Shown piece after piece: positions 52,822 through 62,002 of a DNA stretch of 64,000 nt. The DNA comes from Bacillus massilioanorexius. GTDB taxonomy: Bacteria; Bacillota; Bacilli; Bacillales; DSM-1321. The stretch is taken from contig NZ_CABKRX010000094.1 in NCBI RefSeq assembly GCF_902374955.1, positions 248,001 to 312,000 of the forward strand, read 5' to 3'. Every line of letters starts with the position of its first letter. The stretch's first letter is position 1. The notes beneath the pieces are model-generated. The model was given only the letters and a program-made list of their open reading frames with translations, made no database searches and was not told where the DNA came from. Position numbers and translations under genes: made by a program.

Positions 52822-54183
52822 TTGTTTAAGAAAATACTAATAGCTAATAGAGGAGAAATAGCCGTTCGAATTATTCGAACATGTAAAAAAATGAATATTA
52901 TGACTGTTGCAGTATATTCTGAAGCAGATCATCTAGCTCCCTTTGTAAAAGAAGCAGATGAAGCGTATCTATTAGGTGGTCCCAGACCTCAGGATAGCTA
53001 TAATAATATCGAAAAAATCATAGAAATAGCAAAATTAGCTCAATGTGAAGCTATTCATCCTGGCTATGGATTTGTGAGTGAAAATGCGAAGTTTGCAGAA
53101 AGATGCTTGGAAGAGTCCATCATTTTTATTGGACCTAAACCGGAAGTTATTGAAAAAATGGGAAGTAAAATTCAAGCTAGAAAAACAATGAAAGAAGCAA
53201 GTTTACCGCTTGTTCCTGGTATTTCTTTTCCTTTGAAAGATGTAGAGGAGGCGGCTATTGAAGCAGATAAAATTGGCTACCCAATTATGCTTAAGGCATC
53301 TGCCGGTGGAGGCGGCATTGGAATGGGAGCGGTGCATAATGAAAATGAATTAAGAAAAGCTTTTGCTGGCCATCAAAAACGAGCTGAAACATTTTTTAAT
53401 AATAATGAAATGTTTCTTGAGAAATTAATTGAAAATCCACGACATATTGAAATTCAAGTACTTGCAGACCACTACGGTCAGGCGGTTTATTTAGGAGAAC
53501 GAGAATGCTCTATTCAAAGACGTAATCAAAAGGTCATAGAAGAAGCACCTTCACCGATCGTTGATGAAGAAACTAGGAGAGCTATGGGGAGTGCCGCGGT
53601 GAAAGCTGCATTAGCTATAGGCTATGAAAATGCAGGAACTTTTGAATTTATTATGGATGAGGCCAAGAACTATTACTTTTTAGAAATGAATACAAGATTA
53701 CAAGTCGAACATCCGATTACCGAAGAAATTACGGGGATTGATATAGTCGAACAGCAAATAAAAATTGCTTCGGGAGAAAAGCTAGGTTTCTTGCAAGATG
53801 ATGTCACATTACAAGGGCATGCTATCGAAGCAAGATTATATGCAGAGGACCCAAAGACCTTTTTTCCTACTCCAGGCAAGATAACAGTCATCGAGCTCCC
53901 GAATGAACCATATATTCGACATGATATTGGAGTCAAAGCTGGGTCAACAATCACACCATTTTATGATGGGATGTTTGCCAAGCTGATTGTTACGGGAAAA
54001 AACCGTTCTGAATGTATAGAACATTTACAATTTGCTTTGGAACATTATCGTGTAGAGGGAATAAAAACGAACATTCCTATGGTTCAAGCTGTTGTTCAAC
54101 ATGAAGAATTTTTAAAAGGAAACACATCCACTGGTTTCGTCAATCAATTCTATTTAAATAAGGAAGGGAGCAATGTTAGATGA
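52822..54183 (+). CDS. yngHA: Biotin carboxylase subunit (acyl-CoA carboxylase alpha)
   Basis: 453 aa from TTG, 5-6 nt after AAAGGGGTGAT, overlapping nothing important of yngI. Biotin carboxylase: N-terminal KILIANRGEIAVRIIRTC, ATP-grasp glycine loop KASAGGGGIGMG, HIEIQVLADHYG, and active-site ERECSIQRRNQKVIEEAPSP with EMNTRLQVEHPITE. Carboxylates the biotin on YngHB using ATP and bicarbonate. It overlaps yngHB by 4 nt (ATGA). Confidence 0.93.
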   Translation: MFKKILIANRGEIAVRIIRTCKKMNIMTVAVYSEADHLAPFVKEADEAYLLGGPRPQDSYNNIEKIIEIAKLAQCEAIHPGYGFVSENAKFAERCLEESIIFIGPKPEVIEKMGSKIQARKTMKEASLPLVPGISFPLKDVEEAAIEADKIGYPIMLKASAGGGGIGMGAVHNENELRKAFAGHQKRAETFFNNNEMFLEKLIENPRHIEIQVLADHYGQAVYLGERECSIQRRNQKVIEEAPSPIVDEETRRAMGSAAVKAALAIGYENAGTFEFIMDEAKNYYFLEMNTRLQVEHPITEEITGIDIVEQQIKIASGEKLGFLQDDVTLQGHAIEARLYAEDPKTFFPTPGKITVIELPNEPYIRHDIGVKAGSTITPFYDGMFAKLIVTGKNRSECIEHLQFALEHYRVEGIKTNIPMVQAVVQHEEFLKGNTSTGFVNQFYLNKEGSNVR

Positions 54184-54392
54184 ATGAAATTACTGCAAGT
54201 ATGGCAGGTAGCGTTTGGAAAATACATGTTAAAGTTGGAGATTCTGTAGCAAAGGGACAGGAAGTCATCACTTTAGAATCTATGAAAATGGAAATTCCGA
54301 TTGTTGCAGAAGCTGCTGGCACGGTTACAGAATTAAGAGTAGGTGAAAATGATTTTGTGGATGAAGGAAACGTGTTGTTAATACTGGAATAA
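54180..54392 (+). CDS. yngHB: Biotin carboxyl carrier protein, stand-alone domain
   Basis: 70 aa single biotinyl domain with the biotinylation motif ESMKMEIPI at the tip of the hairpin. It carries carboxybiotin from YngHA to the carboxyltransferase YngE. The ATG overlaps the TGA of yngHA. A stem-loop follows before yngG. Confidence 0.95.
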   Translation: MNEITASMAGSVWKIHVKVGDSVAKGQEVITLESMKMEIPIVAEAAGTVTELRVGENDFVDEGNVLLILE

Positions 54393-54433
54393 ATGGAAAT
54401 TCTAATCATTTTCGGAAAATGAATAGGAAGTGA

Positions 54434-54462
54434 TAGCGCCCTAGTACAACTAAGGGCGTTCT
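54434..54462 (+). terminator. Stem-loop inside the yng operon
   Basis: AGCGCCCTAGT / ACTAAGGGCGTT imperfect hairpin followed by TCTCCTTCTCT, a weak T-tract. It may be a partial terminator between yngHB and yngG. Confidence 0.45.
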
Positions 54463-54540
54463 CCTTCTCTATTATTCTATTAATTCAAAAAACCTAAGCT
54501 TGAATTCTATCATAATAAATCAGAATGAGTGGTGAAGCTG

Positions 54541-55431
54541 ATGAATAATCAGAAAATAATGATCAAAGAAGTCGGCCCTAGAGATGGTTTACAAAATGAA
54601 AAAGAAATCATCTCTTCTAAACAAAAAATTCAATGGATTAATTATCTTTCCGAAACAGGCCTTTCCTATATAGAAATAACCTCATTTGTCCCTCGTAATT
54701 GGATTCCTCAGCTCAGTGATGCGAAAGAAGTAGCTCGAGGTATTGAAAGGAAAAAAGGTGTTACATACGCTGCTTTAGTTCCGAATTTAATAGGTCTAGA
54801 AGCCGCTTTAGAATCTAATATGGATGAGATTAATATTTTTATGTCAGCCAGTGAAACACATAATCAAAAAAATATTAATAAAACTATTACGAACACATAT
54901 CCGATATTAAAATCTGTTGCTATCGAGGCCTTAAAGGCAGGGAAAACTGTCAGAGGCTATATTTCAACTGTTTTCGGCTGTCCATATGAAGGAGAGGTAA
55001 ACATAAAGTCTGTGTTAGAAGCGTGCGATCACTTATTGCAGTATGGTGTGAATGAAATTTCTTTAGGAGATACAATTGGCATTGCGAATCCTGTTTCAGT
55101 CGAAAAAACATTAACAGAGATTGGTAAGCATTTTGATCGTAGTCATTTTGCTCTTCATTTCCATGATACGAGAGGAATGGCACTCGCTAATATATTGAGA
55201 TCATTAGATTTAGGTTATACGACATTTGATTCCTCATTGGGTGGTTTAGGTGGCTGCCCGTACGCACCAGGAGCTTCCGGTAATGTTGCTACGGATGATT
55301 TAGTCCATATGCTCAATAATATGGGCTATAGTACGGGAATTAGCGAAGAGAAATTACGTGTAGCAGCTGTGTTTATTCAAAATCGTATACGTAAATCCTT
55401 ACGTAGTCACCAAATGAAAATGACAAAATAA
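54541..55431 (+). CDS. yngG: Hydroxymethylglutaryl-CoA lyase
   Basis: 296 aa from the ATG after GGTGAAG; earlier in-frame GTG codons overlap that site. DRE-TIM barrel: VGPRDGLQNEK metal/substrate motif, HFHDTRGMALAN metal histidines, and the lyase signature GGLGGCPYAPGASGNVATDD with the active-site cysteine. Splits HMG-CoA to acetoacetate and acetyl-CoA, the last leucine step. Confidence 0.94.
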   Translation: MNNQKIMIKEVGPRDGLQNEKEIISSKQKIQWINYLSETGLSYIEITSFVPRNWIPQLSDAKEVARGIERKKGVTYAALVPNLIGLEAALESNMDEINIFMSASETHNQKNINKTITNTYPILKSVAIEALKAGKTVRGYISTVFGCPYEGEVNIKSVLEACDHLLQYGVNEISLGDTIGIANPVSVEKTLTEIGKHFDRSHFALHFHDTRGMALANILRSLDLGYTTFDSSLGGLGGCPYAPGASGNVATDDLVHMLNNMGYSTGISEEKLRVAAVFIQNRIRKSLRSHQMKMTK

Positions 55432-55445
55432 GGGGGAGGATACAA

Positions 55446-56228
55446 GTGGAACCAGCTATATCGTTCATATCCGATGAAAAAGGAATTGCAACAATCACAT
55501 TACAAAGAGAAGCGGCTGCTAATTCTTTAAATAGTGAAATACTTCAACAGTTAAACGCAACTTTAGATGATATTTCTGTAAATCCATCAATACGTTGTGT
55601 CATTTTAACAGGAACTGGTCAAAAAGCATTTTGTGCAGGAGCTGATTTAAAAGAAAGAAAAAAGATGATTTCGAATGAAGTAAAGCAGACGGTTGCTCTT
55701 ATCGGCCATACGTTTACAAAGCTAGAGACTCTCCCGCAGCCAGTTATAGCGGCCATTAATGGAGTCGCTCTTGGTGGAGGTTTAGAAATGGCTTTAGCAT
55801 GTGATATAAGAATCTCTGTTCCACATGCCATTTTTGGGTTACCAGAAACCTCTTTAGCGATTATTCCTGGAGCAGGAGGTACGCAAAGATTACCGAGATT
55901 AATTGGTATTGCTAAAGCTAAGGAACTGATTTTTACAGCAGCGAAGATTGATAGTAATGAAGCTTTGCAAATAGGTTTAATCTCAAAAATAGTGGATTAT
56001 GATTCTCTATTAATAGAAGCAAACCAGTATGCTACAAATATCATACAAAATGGACCAATTGCTTTAAAACAAGCGAAAAGAGCAATTCATTATGGGATGG
56101 ATATGGATTTGCAGTCGGGGTTAAAGCTAGAAGAAATATGCTATGAAGCTACCATTCCTACAAAAGATCGCTTGGAAGGCTTACTAGCATTTTCAGAAAA
56201 AAGAAAACCTATTTATAAAGGTGAATGA
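55446..56228 (+). CDS. yngF: Enoyl-CoA hydratase, probable 3-methylglutaconyl-CoA hydratase
   Basis: 260 aa from GTG with GGGGAGGA upstream. Crotonase fold: oxyanion holes GTGQKAFCAGADLKER and NGVALGGGLEMALACDIRI; catalytic Glu in LPETSLAIIPGAGGTQRLPR. Its place between HMG-CoA lyase and the carboxylase predicts hydration of 3-methylglutaconyl-CoA to HMG-CoA. Confidence 0.9.
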   Translation: MEPAISFISDEKGIATITLQREAAANSLNSEILQQLNATLDDISVNPSIRCVILTGTGQKAFCAGADLKERKKMISNEVKQTVALIGHTFTKLETLPQPVIAAINGVALGGGLEMALACDIRISVPHAIFGLPETSLAIIPGAGGTQRLPRLIGIAKAKELIFTAAKIDSNEALQIGLISKIVDYDSLLIEANQYATNIIQNGPIALKQAKRAIHYGMDMDLQSGLKLEEICYEATIPTKDRLEGLLAFSEKRKPIYKGE

Positions 56229-56246
56229 GAAGGAGTTGCGGGGTAT

Positions 56247-57773
56247 ATGACAAAGCAAAATACGTATTTTCAAACAGTGGAAAGAATTAAACAAGGCGGA
56301 AGTGATAAGTATCATAAAGCTAATAAAGCTAAAGGTAAGTTACATGCACGTGAACGCTTGGCTTTATTATTTGATGAAAACTTTAAGATTGAAGATAGTA
56401 TGTTTGCCAATTGTGATCATGGAGAATTACCTTCAGACGGAGTAATCACAGGAATAGGTACGATTCATGGAAGAAAAGTATGTGTAATGGCTAATGACTC
56501 AACTGTTAAAGCTGGCTCATGGGGTGCTAGAACTGTAGAAAAAATCATACGCATTCAAGAAACCGCTCTTAAACTAAATATACCGATTCTATATTTGGTC
56601 GATTCAGCGGGAGCAAGAATTACCGATCAAGTTGAAATGTTTCCAGGTAGACGTGGAGCAGGAAGGATTTTTTACAATCAAGTGAAGCTCTCTGGTAGAG
56701 TGCCACAAATATGCTTGTTATTTGGTCCTTCAGCAGCTGGCGGTGCTTACATACCAGCATTTTGCGATGTAGTTGTAATGGTTGATGGAAATGCATCTAT
56801 GTATTTAGGTTCGCCTCGTATGGCCGAGATGGTTATTGGTGAAAAAGTTACACTTGAACAGATGGGTGGAGCTAAGATGCACTGCTCCGTTTCTGGTTGT
56901 GGTGACGTTCTTGTTGAGAATGAAGAAGAAGCGTTATCGTTTGCTCGCCGCTATTTAAGTTATTTCCCACAAAATTATAGTGAAAAACCAGCTGACATTG
57001 ATAGCAGAAGTTCAAAGCTAGAATTCGAGTTAGATGAAATCATACCTGCAAACCAAAACGCTCCTTTTAACATGTATGACTTTATCGAAGGCTTAGTAGA
57101 TCGGGATAGTTTCCTAGAAATAAAAAAATTGTTTGCAGCCGAATTGATCACTGGGTTTGCCCGTTTAAATGGAAAAGTTGTCGGTATTATCGCCAACCAA
57201 CCGAAAGTAAAAGGGGGCGTTCTGTTTCATGATAGTGCTGATAAAGCAGCTAAATTTACTACTTTATGTGATGCCTTCCATATTCCCTTATTATTCCTAG
57301 CAGATATACCAGGCTTTATGATTGGTACGAAAGTTGAACAGGCAGGCATTATTCGACATGGCGCAAAAATGATTTCGGCAATGAGCGAAGCAACCGTTCC
57401 GAAAATTTCGGTAATTGTTCGAAAAGCATATGGAGCTGGTCTTTATGCTATGGCAGGCCCAGCCTTTGAACCGGATTGCTGTATAGCCCTTCCAACAGCG
57501 GCCATTGCCGTAATGGGACCAGAAGCAGCAGTTAATGCAGTCTATGCCAACAAAATTGCCGAATTACCACCTGAAGAAAGAGCTGCATTTATCGAACTGA
57601 AGAGAGCGGAATATCGACAAGACATCGATATTTACCACTTAGCATCTGAAATGATTGTTGACGCCATCGTCCACCCAAGTAATCTGCGAACAGAATTAAT
57701 CGAACGATTTAAGGCGTACGAAAGCAAAAATACCGTCTTCACCGAAAGAAAGCACGGTGTTTATCCAGTATAA
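56247..57773 (+). CDS. yngE: Methylcrotonyl-CoA carboxylase beta-type carboxyltransferase
   Basis: 508 aa. Carboxyltransferase with LVDSAGARITDQVEMFPG, FGPSAAGGAYIPAFCD, ADIPGFMIGTKVEQAGIIRHGAKM and KAYGAGLYAMAGPAFEPD; the last two are more like methylcrotonyl- than propionyl-CoA carboxylases. With YngHA and YngHB it makes a complete biotin-dependent enzyme, probably for 3-methylcrotonyl-CoA from leucine. GAAGGAG lies upstream. Last gene of the operon. Confidence 0.9.
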   Translation: MTKQNTYFQTVERIKQGGSDKYHKANKAKGKLHARERLALLFDENFKIEDSMFANCDHGELPSDGVITGIGTIHGRKVCVMANDSTVKAGSWGARTVEKIIRIQETALKLNIPILYLVDSAGARITDQVEMFPGRRGAGRIFYNQVKLSGRVPQICLLFGPSAAGGAYIPAFCDVVVMVDGNASMYLGSPRMAEMVIGEKVTLEQMGGAKMHCSVSGCGDVLVENEEEALSFARRYLSYFPQNYSEKPADIDSRSSKLEFELDEIIPANQNAPFNMYDFIEGLVDRDSFLEIKKLFAAELITGFARLNGKVVGIIANQPKVKGGVLFHDSADKAAKFTTLCDAFHIPLLFLADIPGFMIGTKVEQAGIIRHGAKMISAMSEATVPKISVIVRKAYGAGLYAMAGPAFEPDCCIALPTAAIAVMGPEAAVNAVYANKIAELPPEERAAFIELKRAEYRQDIDIYHLASEMIVDAIVHPSNLRTELIERFKAYESKNTVFTERKHGVYPV

Positions 57774-57782
57774 AAGGATGAG

Positions 57783-57816
57783 CCAAAGACTTCTATAGGA
57801 GGTCTTTGGTTTTTTG
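57783..57816 (+). terminator. Terminator of the yng operon
   Basis: CCAAAGACTT / AGGTCTTTGG stem followed by TTTTTTG. Confidence 0.88.
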
Positions 57817-57860
57817 TTTTATCTATTCATGAATGGGGCTGTGAAACAGTGCTAATTATA

Positions 57861-58350
57861 GGAGTTGAACCAAAAAAATCGAAGTTGGCGAAATTGCGCT
57901 AAGATAGGGAGTTGAACGGAAAATCTCTAAAGTTGAATCACAATCATGTAAAGTTGAACCGAAAGCGAAGAAAGTTGAATGAAGAGCCGCAAATCAAGCA
58001 AGGGAGAGCGTAAGTAACTGGCTTTTCATAAACTAATCTATCTTGAAACTGCGCAAAGATAAGGAGGAGTTGAACATAATGAAGCAAAAGTTGAACGGAA
58101 AATCTCTGGAGTTGAATCACAATCATGTAAAGTTGAACCGATAGCGAAGAAAGTTGAATGAAGAGTCGCAAATCAAGCAAGGGAGAGCATAAGTAACTGG
58201 TTTTTCATAAACTAATCTATCTTGAAACTGCGCTAAGATAAGGAGTTGAACCAAAATGTGCAAAAGTTGAACGAAAAGTTGTTGAAGTTGAATCACAATC
58301 ATGTAAAGTTGAACCGAAAGCGAAGAAAGTTGAATGAAGAGTCGCAAATC
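57861..58350 (+). repeat. Three tandem copies of a roughly 176-179-bp unit with 21-bp internal period
   Basis: Equivalent points (GTTGAATCACAATCATGTAA) lie at 57932, 58111 and 58287, giving spacings of 179 and 176. Within each copy GTTGAA recurs at exactly 21-bp steps: 57911, 57932, 57953, 57974; 58069, 58090, 58111, 58132, 58153; 58245, 58266, 58287, 58308, 58329. Translated, each step gives a seven-residue K-L-N-x-x-x-x unit. The first two copies contain stops; the third is open into the NERD frame. Confidence 0.9.
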
Positions 58351-58488
58351 AAGAAAGATAGTGCATCAATATCGAGCTTATCCGAGTTAGAACATTTACA
58401 TGAAAAAACTTCGAATTATCGACAGTTTTTGCAGGAGAATTCATTCACTTATCGAAATTTGTATATATTAATAGAAAGGTGTGTTGCT

Positions 58489-59402
58489 ATGATTGTAAAA
58501 GAACGTGAGGTACCACTTGTAATTCAGCAATTGCAAGCACTTATTCCTCGACTTTCTCCAAATCACCCAAAAAGGTCTCTAATCAAAGAGCATTTTTTAA
58601 TACTACAAGCTGGTTATAAAGGTGAAACTTCTATCGATTATTATTTAGAATCACTTCCCCAAAAAGAATACTATATACTGCATGATGTGAGATTACGGCA
58701 AAATGATCAATACTTTCAAATGGATACGCTCATAATAAACGAAAGGTTTCTCCTTATTTTAGAAGTGAAAAATATCCAAGGTAACTTGCATTTTGATCAA
58801 AATTTTCATCAACTTATTCGAACTTTTGAGGGTGTAGAGAATGCATTTCCTGATCCAATCCTACAAATCAATCGACATAAGCAATTGCTTACATATTGGC
58901 TCCAAAGCAAAAAACTCCCACTTCTTCCTATCATTCCACTAGTTATTATCAGTAATCCTCATTCAGTTATTTCTTCTTCTATAATCAATATTAAGGATAT
59001 GGTTATACACAAAAACTATATTCCTGAAAAAATGAAAAGATTGAACTTACAATACCAACAAAAATTGATTGAACCCCAAGTGCTAAAAAATGTCTCAAAA
59101 CTATAAAAACTCATCATAAACCTAAAAAAGACTCGATAATCGAACGTTTTGCTATTACACGGGATGAGGTCATGAAAGGGGTGCTATGTAATAAATGTCA
59201 AACAGCTATTATGAAGAGGTATTATGGAGGCTGGATATGCCTTCAATGCAATCATCAAGATAAAGATGCTCATAAAAAAGCATTACATGATTATTGTTTG
59301 CTTTTTAGTGATAACATATCAAATAAAGACTGTAGAGATTTTTTGCAAATAACTTCGAGTTCATTAGCGTGGAGATTATTAAAACAGAAGAATTTTACGT
59401 AG
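58489..59402 (+). pseudogene. Frameshifted NERD-domain nuclease-related protein
   Basis: From the ATG after AGAAAGG, 205 aa are open (MIVKEREVPLVIQQLQALIP...), with a NERD domain: GETSIDYYLESLP, FQMDTLIINERFLLILEVKN (Asp79, Glu92, Lys94 as PD-(D/E)xK-like residues). TAA at 59104-59106 ends it. The -1/+2 frame then continues without a break (IKTHHKPKKDSIIERFAITR) into a C-terminal zinc ribbon (VLCNKCQTAIM, GGWICLQCNHQ) and a helical end, the usual C-terminus of this Bacillus protein. One base appears lost near 59097-59103. Upstream in-frame codons from 58246 add KLN heptads. Confidence 0.8.
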
Positions 59403-59469
59403 GAGCTGTTAAAAACGTTGAATAGTTATGTTAAAATCAAAATTACAAATAAAGAAAGAAGTGTGACAA

Positions 59470-60303
59470 ATGAGACCTTTGCAAGCTGAAATTATTAAAG
59501 TGTTAAAAGCGAAACCGACAATAGATCCCGAACAAGAATTTAGAAGAAGTGTAGATTTCATTAAAGATTATGTGAAAAAATATCCATTTATTAAAAGTGT
59601 TGTCTTGGGGCTATCAGGTGGTCAGGACTCAACTCTTTGTGGTTATATGGCACAAACGGCGATTAATGAACTGAACGAAGAAGTTGGCAATAATGAGTAC
59701 TCGTTCGTTGCTGTTCGTTTACCATATGGTGTACAAATGGATGAAGATGATTGTCAGGATGCTATTCAGTGGATTAAGCCAAGTATTACAGTTACTGTTA
59801 ATATTAAAGATGCTGTCGATGCCAGTGTGAAATCGGTTGAAACTGCAAGTGGTAAACAAATGACTCACTTCCTTAGGGGAAATGTTAAGGCTCGTGAGCG
59901 TATGAAAGTACAGTATGATTTAGCTGGTGTTTATTCAGGAGTAGTTCTTGGAACAGATCACGCGGCTGAAGCAATTACAGGATTCTTTACAAAACATGGT
60001 GATGGAGCTTGTGACTTGGCACCTTTATATCGATTGAATAAACGTCAAGGGAAAGCTATTTTGAAATATCTAGGTTGTCCAGAGCACTTGTACATGAAAA
60101 AACCAACGGCAGATTTAGAGGATGATAAACCACAAATTCCAGATGAAGTCGCATTAGGTGTTACATATGATGATATTGATGATTATATTGAAGGAAAAGA
60201 AGTAAACGAATCTGCTGCTCAAAAAATCGAAAATTGGTATATTAAAACTGAACATAAACGTTTCGGACCAATCACGGTTTTTGATGATTGGTGGAAGAAA
60301 TAA
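59470..60303 (+). CDS. nadE: Ammonia-dependent NAD+ synthetase
   Basis: 277 aa. N-type ATP pyrophosphatase P-loop VVLGLSGGQDSTLCGYMAQ; conserved FLRGNVKARERMKVQYDLAG and GTDHAAEAITGFFTKHGDGACDLAPL for deamido-NAD and metal binding. Converts nicotinate adenine dinucleotide to NAD+ using ammonia; no glutaminase domain. GAAAGAAG before the ATG. Confidence 0.97.
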   Translation: MRPLQAEIIKVLKAKPTIDPEQEFRRSVDFIKDYVKKYPFIKSVVLGLSGGQDSTLCGYMAQTAINELNEEVGNNEYSFVAVRLPYGVQMDEDDCQDAIQWIKPSITVTVNIKDAVDASVKSVETASGKQMTHFLRGNVKARERMKVQYDLAGVYSGVVLGTDHAAEAITGFFTKHGDGACDLAPLYRLNKRQGKAILKYLGCPEHLYMKKPTADLEDDKPQIPDEVALGVTYDDIDDYIEGKEVNESAAQKIENWYIKTEHKRFGPITVFDDWWKK

Positions 60304-60307
60304 ACCT

Positions 60308-60356
60308 AAGTCACTCACAACATTGCATTTTTTACGAGTTGTGAGTGACTTTTTAT
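60308..60356 (+). terminator. Terminator after nadE
   Basis: Perfect 14-pair stem AAGTCACTCACAAC / GTTGTGAGTGACTT then TTTATTT. Confidence 0.92.
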
Positions 60357-60418
60357 TTAAATTTTCAACTTGTAGGTTTAAGACGTTTTCATAATGTGTT
60401 ATAAGGGGGAAGAAATAC

Positions 60419-60955
60419 ATGGTGATTCGAAAAGCGGTTATAGGGGATGAAAGAGGAATTGCCTCTGTACAAGTTCAATCCTGGAAAGAGACGTATAAAG
60501 GAATTATTAAAGACGAAATATTAGACAATATGGAAGTGGATAAAAGAGAAGATATGTGGAAAAAAATTCTCGAAGAAAATGTGCCAAATAGGTTTACTTA
60601 TATAGCTGTAAATGAGGATAATCAAATCGTTGGTTTTGCTTCGGGTGGAGAGAACCGTACCAAAGCCTATTCGTATGATGCTGAATTATATACCTTGTAT
60701 TTGTTGGCTGAAAACCACGCTCGTGGAATTGGAAAAGAATTGTTTTTACATACAGCAAGAGACTTAATCAATGTTGGTTTTCAATCAATGCTTGTATGGG
60801 TGTTAAAAGATAATAAAACGAGAGGATTTTATGAGAAATTTTCGTCGAAGTTGGTAGGGGAAGAATTTATTGATGGATTAGAAGTATTTGAGGTTGCTTA
60901 TGGGTGGGAGTCTCTAGAAAATATTATAGGTAAAAATAACTTAAGAAATAAATAA
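60419..60955 (+). CDS. GNAT-family N-acetyltransferase
   Basis: 178 aa. GNAT core with ASVQVQSWKETYKGI near the N-terminus, the acetyl-CoA loop ENHARGIGKELFLHTARD and motif B LVWVLKDNKTRGFYEKF. Substrate unknown. GGGGGAAG before the ATG; flanked by terminators. Confidence 0.85.
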   Translation: MVIRKAVIGDERGIASVQVQSWKETYKGIIKDEILDNMEVDKREDMWKKILEENVPNRFTYIAVNEDNQIVGFASGGENRTKAYSYDAELYTLYLLAENHARGIGKELFLHTARDLINVGFQSMLVWVLKDNKTRGFYEKFSSKLVGEEFIDGLEVFEVAYGWESLENIIGKNNLRNK

Positions 60956-60963
60956 GTAGGGAA

Positions 60964-60999
60964 AAGCGAAATTCTATTTTTGTAGAATTTCGCTTTTTT
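60964..60999 (+). terminator. Terminator after the second GNAT gene
   Basis: AAGCGAAATTCTA / TAGAATTTCGCTT stem with T-run. Confidence 0.9.
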
Positions 61000-61255
61000 G
61001 TGATGAATCATAAAGATTTATAGATTTTATAAAGAATGGATATTTTTAGATAGATATTCATAAATTTTCAGTCACTAAATTATAATTTGCTCTTCTTTTT
61101 CACTATGAAAGCGATATTAATGAAAAAACAGAGTGAAAAAGTAGTTCTTTTTACTCAATTTTCGTTATAAAGAACAAATTTTTCATTAAATAGTTTTATT
61201 TTTGGAGTAAATGTTATATTATGGGAAAAACGAATTACAAAAAGTGGAGGGGAAA

Positions 61256-62002
61256 ATGGAAGAAGCCTTTAGTATAAAAGAAATAGTCCTTACATTATGG
61301 AAAAGATGGAAGCTGATTTTTGGAATTGTTTTTTTATCAGGAATAATATGTGCAATCGTTACATATTTTTATTTGTCTCCGGTTTATCAATCATCGACAC
61401 AATTACTAGTAAATCAATCGCAGAACGGAGAGGATGGATTTAATTACAATGAAGTGCAAACAAATTTGCAATTAATTAACACATACAACGTAATTATTAA
61501 AAGTCCGGCTATTTTGCAGTTAGTAAAAGAAAAATTAAACCTTGATTATTCTACTGAGAATCTTAGCCAAAGAATTTCTGTTAGCAATCAAGCACAATCT
61601 CAAGTAGTGAACATTACTGTTGAAGACCAGGATCCAGTACTTGCTGTAAATATAGCAAACACAACATCTGAAATTTTTCAAAAAGAAATAATAAATATTA
61701 TGAATATTGATAATGTTAAGATTTTGTCTAAAGCAAAAATTAGTGAAAATCCAGTGGCCGTAAAGCCGAAACCTTTAATGAACTTTGCTATTGCACTGGG
61801 AATAGGTCTATTGATATCCGTAGGTTTATCCTTCATCTTGGAGTACTTTGATAATACAGTAAAAGGTGCTGAAGATATAGAGTCGTTATTACAAATACCA
61901 GTTTTAGGAGTAATCACACTAATAGAAGATACAAAAGACAAATCACCTAAACACAAAAAAAGTAAAAGGGCTTATCAAAGAGGTGAAAATATTGGTATTT
62001 AG
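61256..62002 (+). CDS. ywqC: Polysaccharide co-polymerase / tyrosine kinase modulator (Wzz, YwqC type)
   Basis: 248 aa from the ATG after TGGAGGGGAAA. Wzz domain: transmembrane helix 1 (about 21-43), an external part, and transmembrane helix 2 (about 175-196) preceded by the proline-rich ENPVAVKPKPLMN. The cytoplasmic C-terminal tail activates the BY-kinase encoded next. Overlap of 11 nt with that gene shows coupling. First gene of the exopolysaccharide locus. Confidence 0.9.
   Translation: MEEAFSIKEIVLTLWKRWKLIFGIVFLSGIICAIVTYFYLSPVYQSSTQLLVNQSQNGEDGFNYNEVQTNLQLINTYNVIIKSPAILQLVKEKLNLDYSTENLSQRISVSNQAQSQVVNITVEDQDPVLAVNIANTTSEIFQKEIINIMNIDNVKILSKAKISENPVAVKPKPLMNFAIALGIGLLISVGLSFILEYFDNTVKGAEDIESLLQIPVLGVITLIEDTKDKSPKHKKSKRAYQRGENIGI

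Noticed and set aside
57944..58347. Two minus-strand frames with Q-L-x-x-x-x-V repeats
   Set aside because: They are the mirror image of the 21-bp repeat units and have no ribosome sites; the repeat itself explains them.
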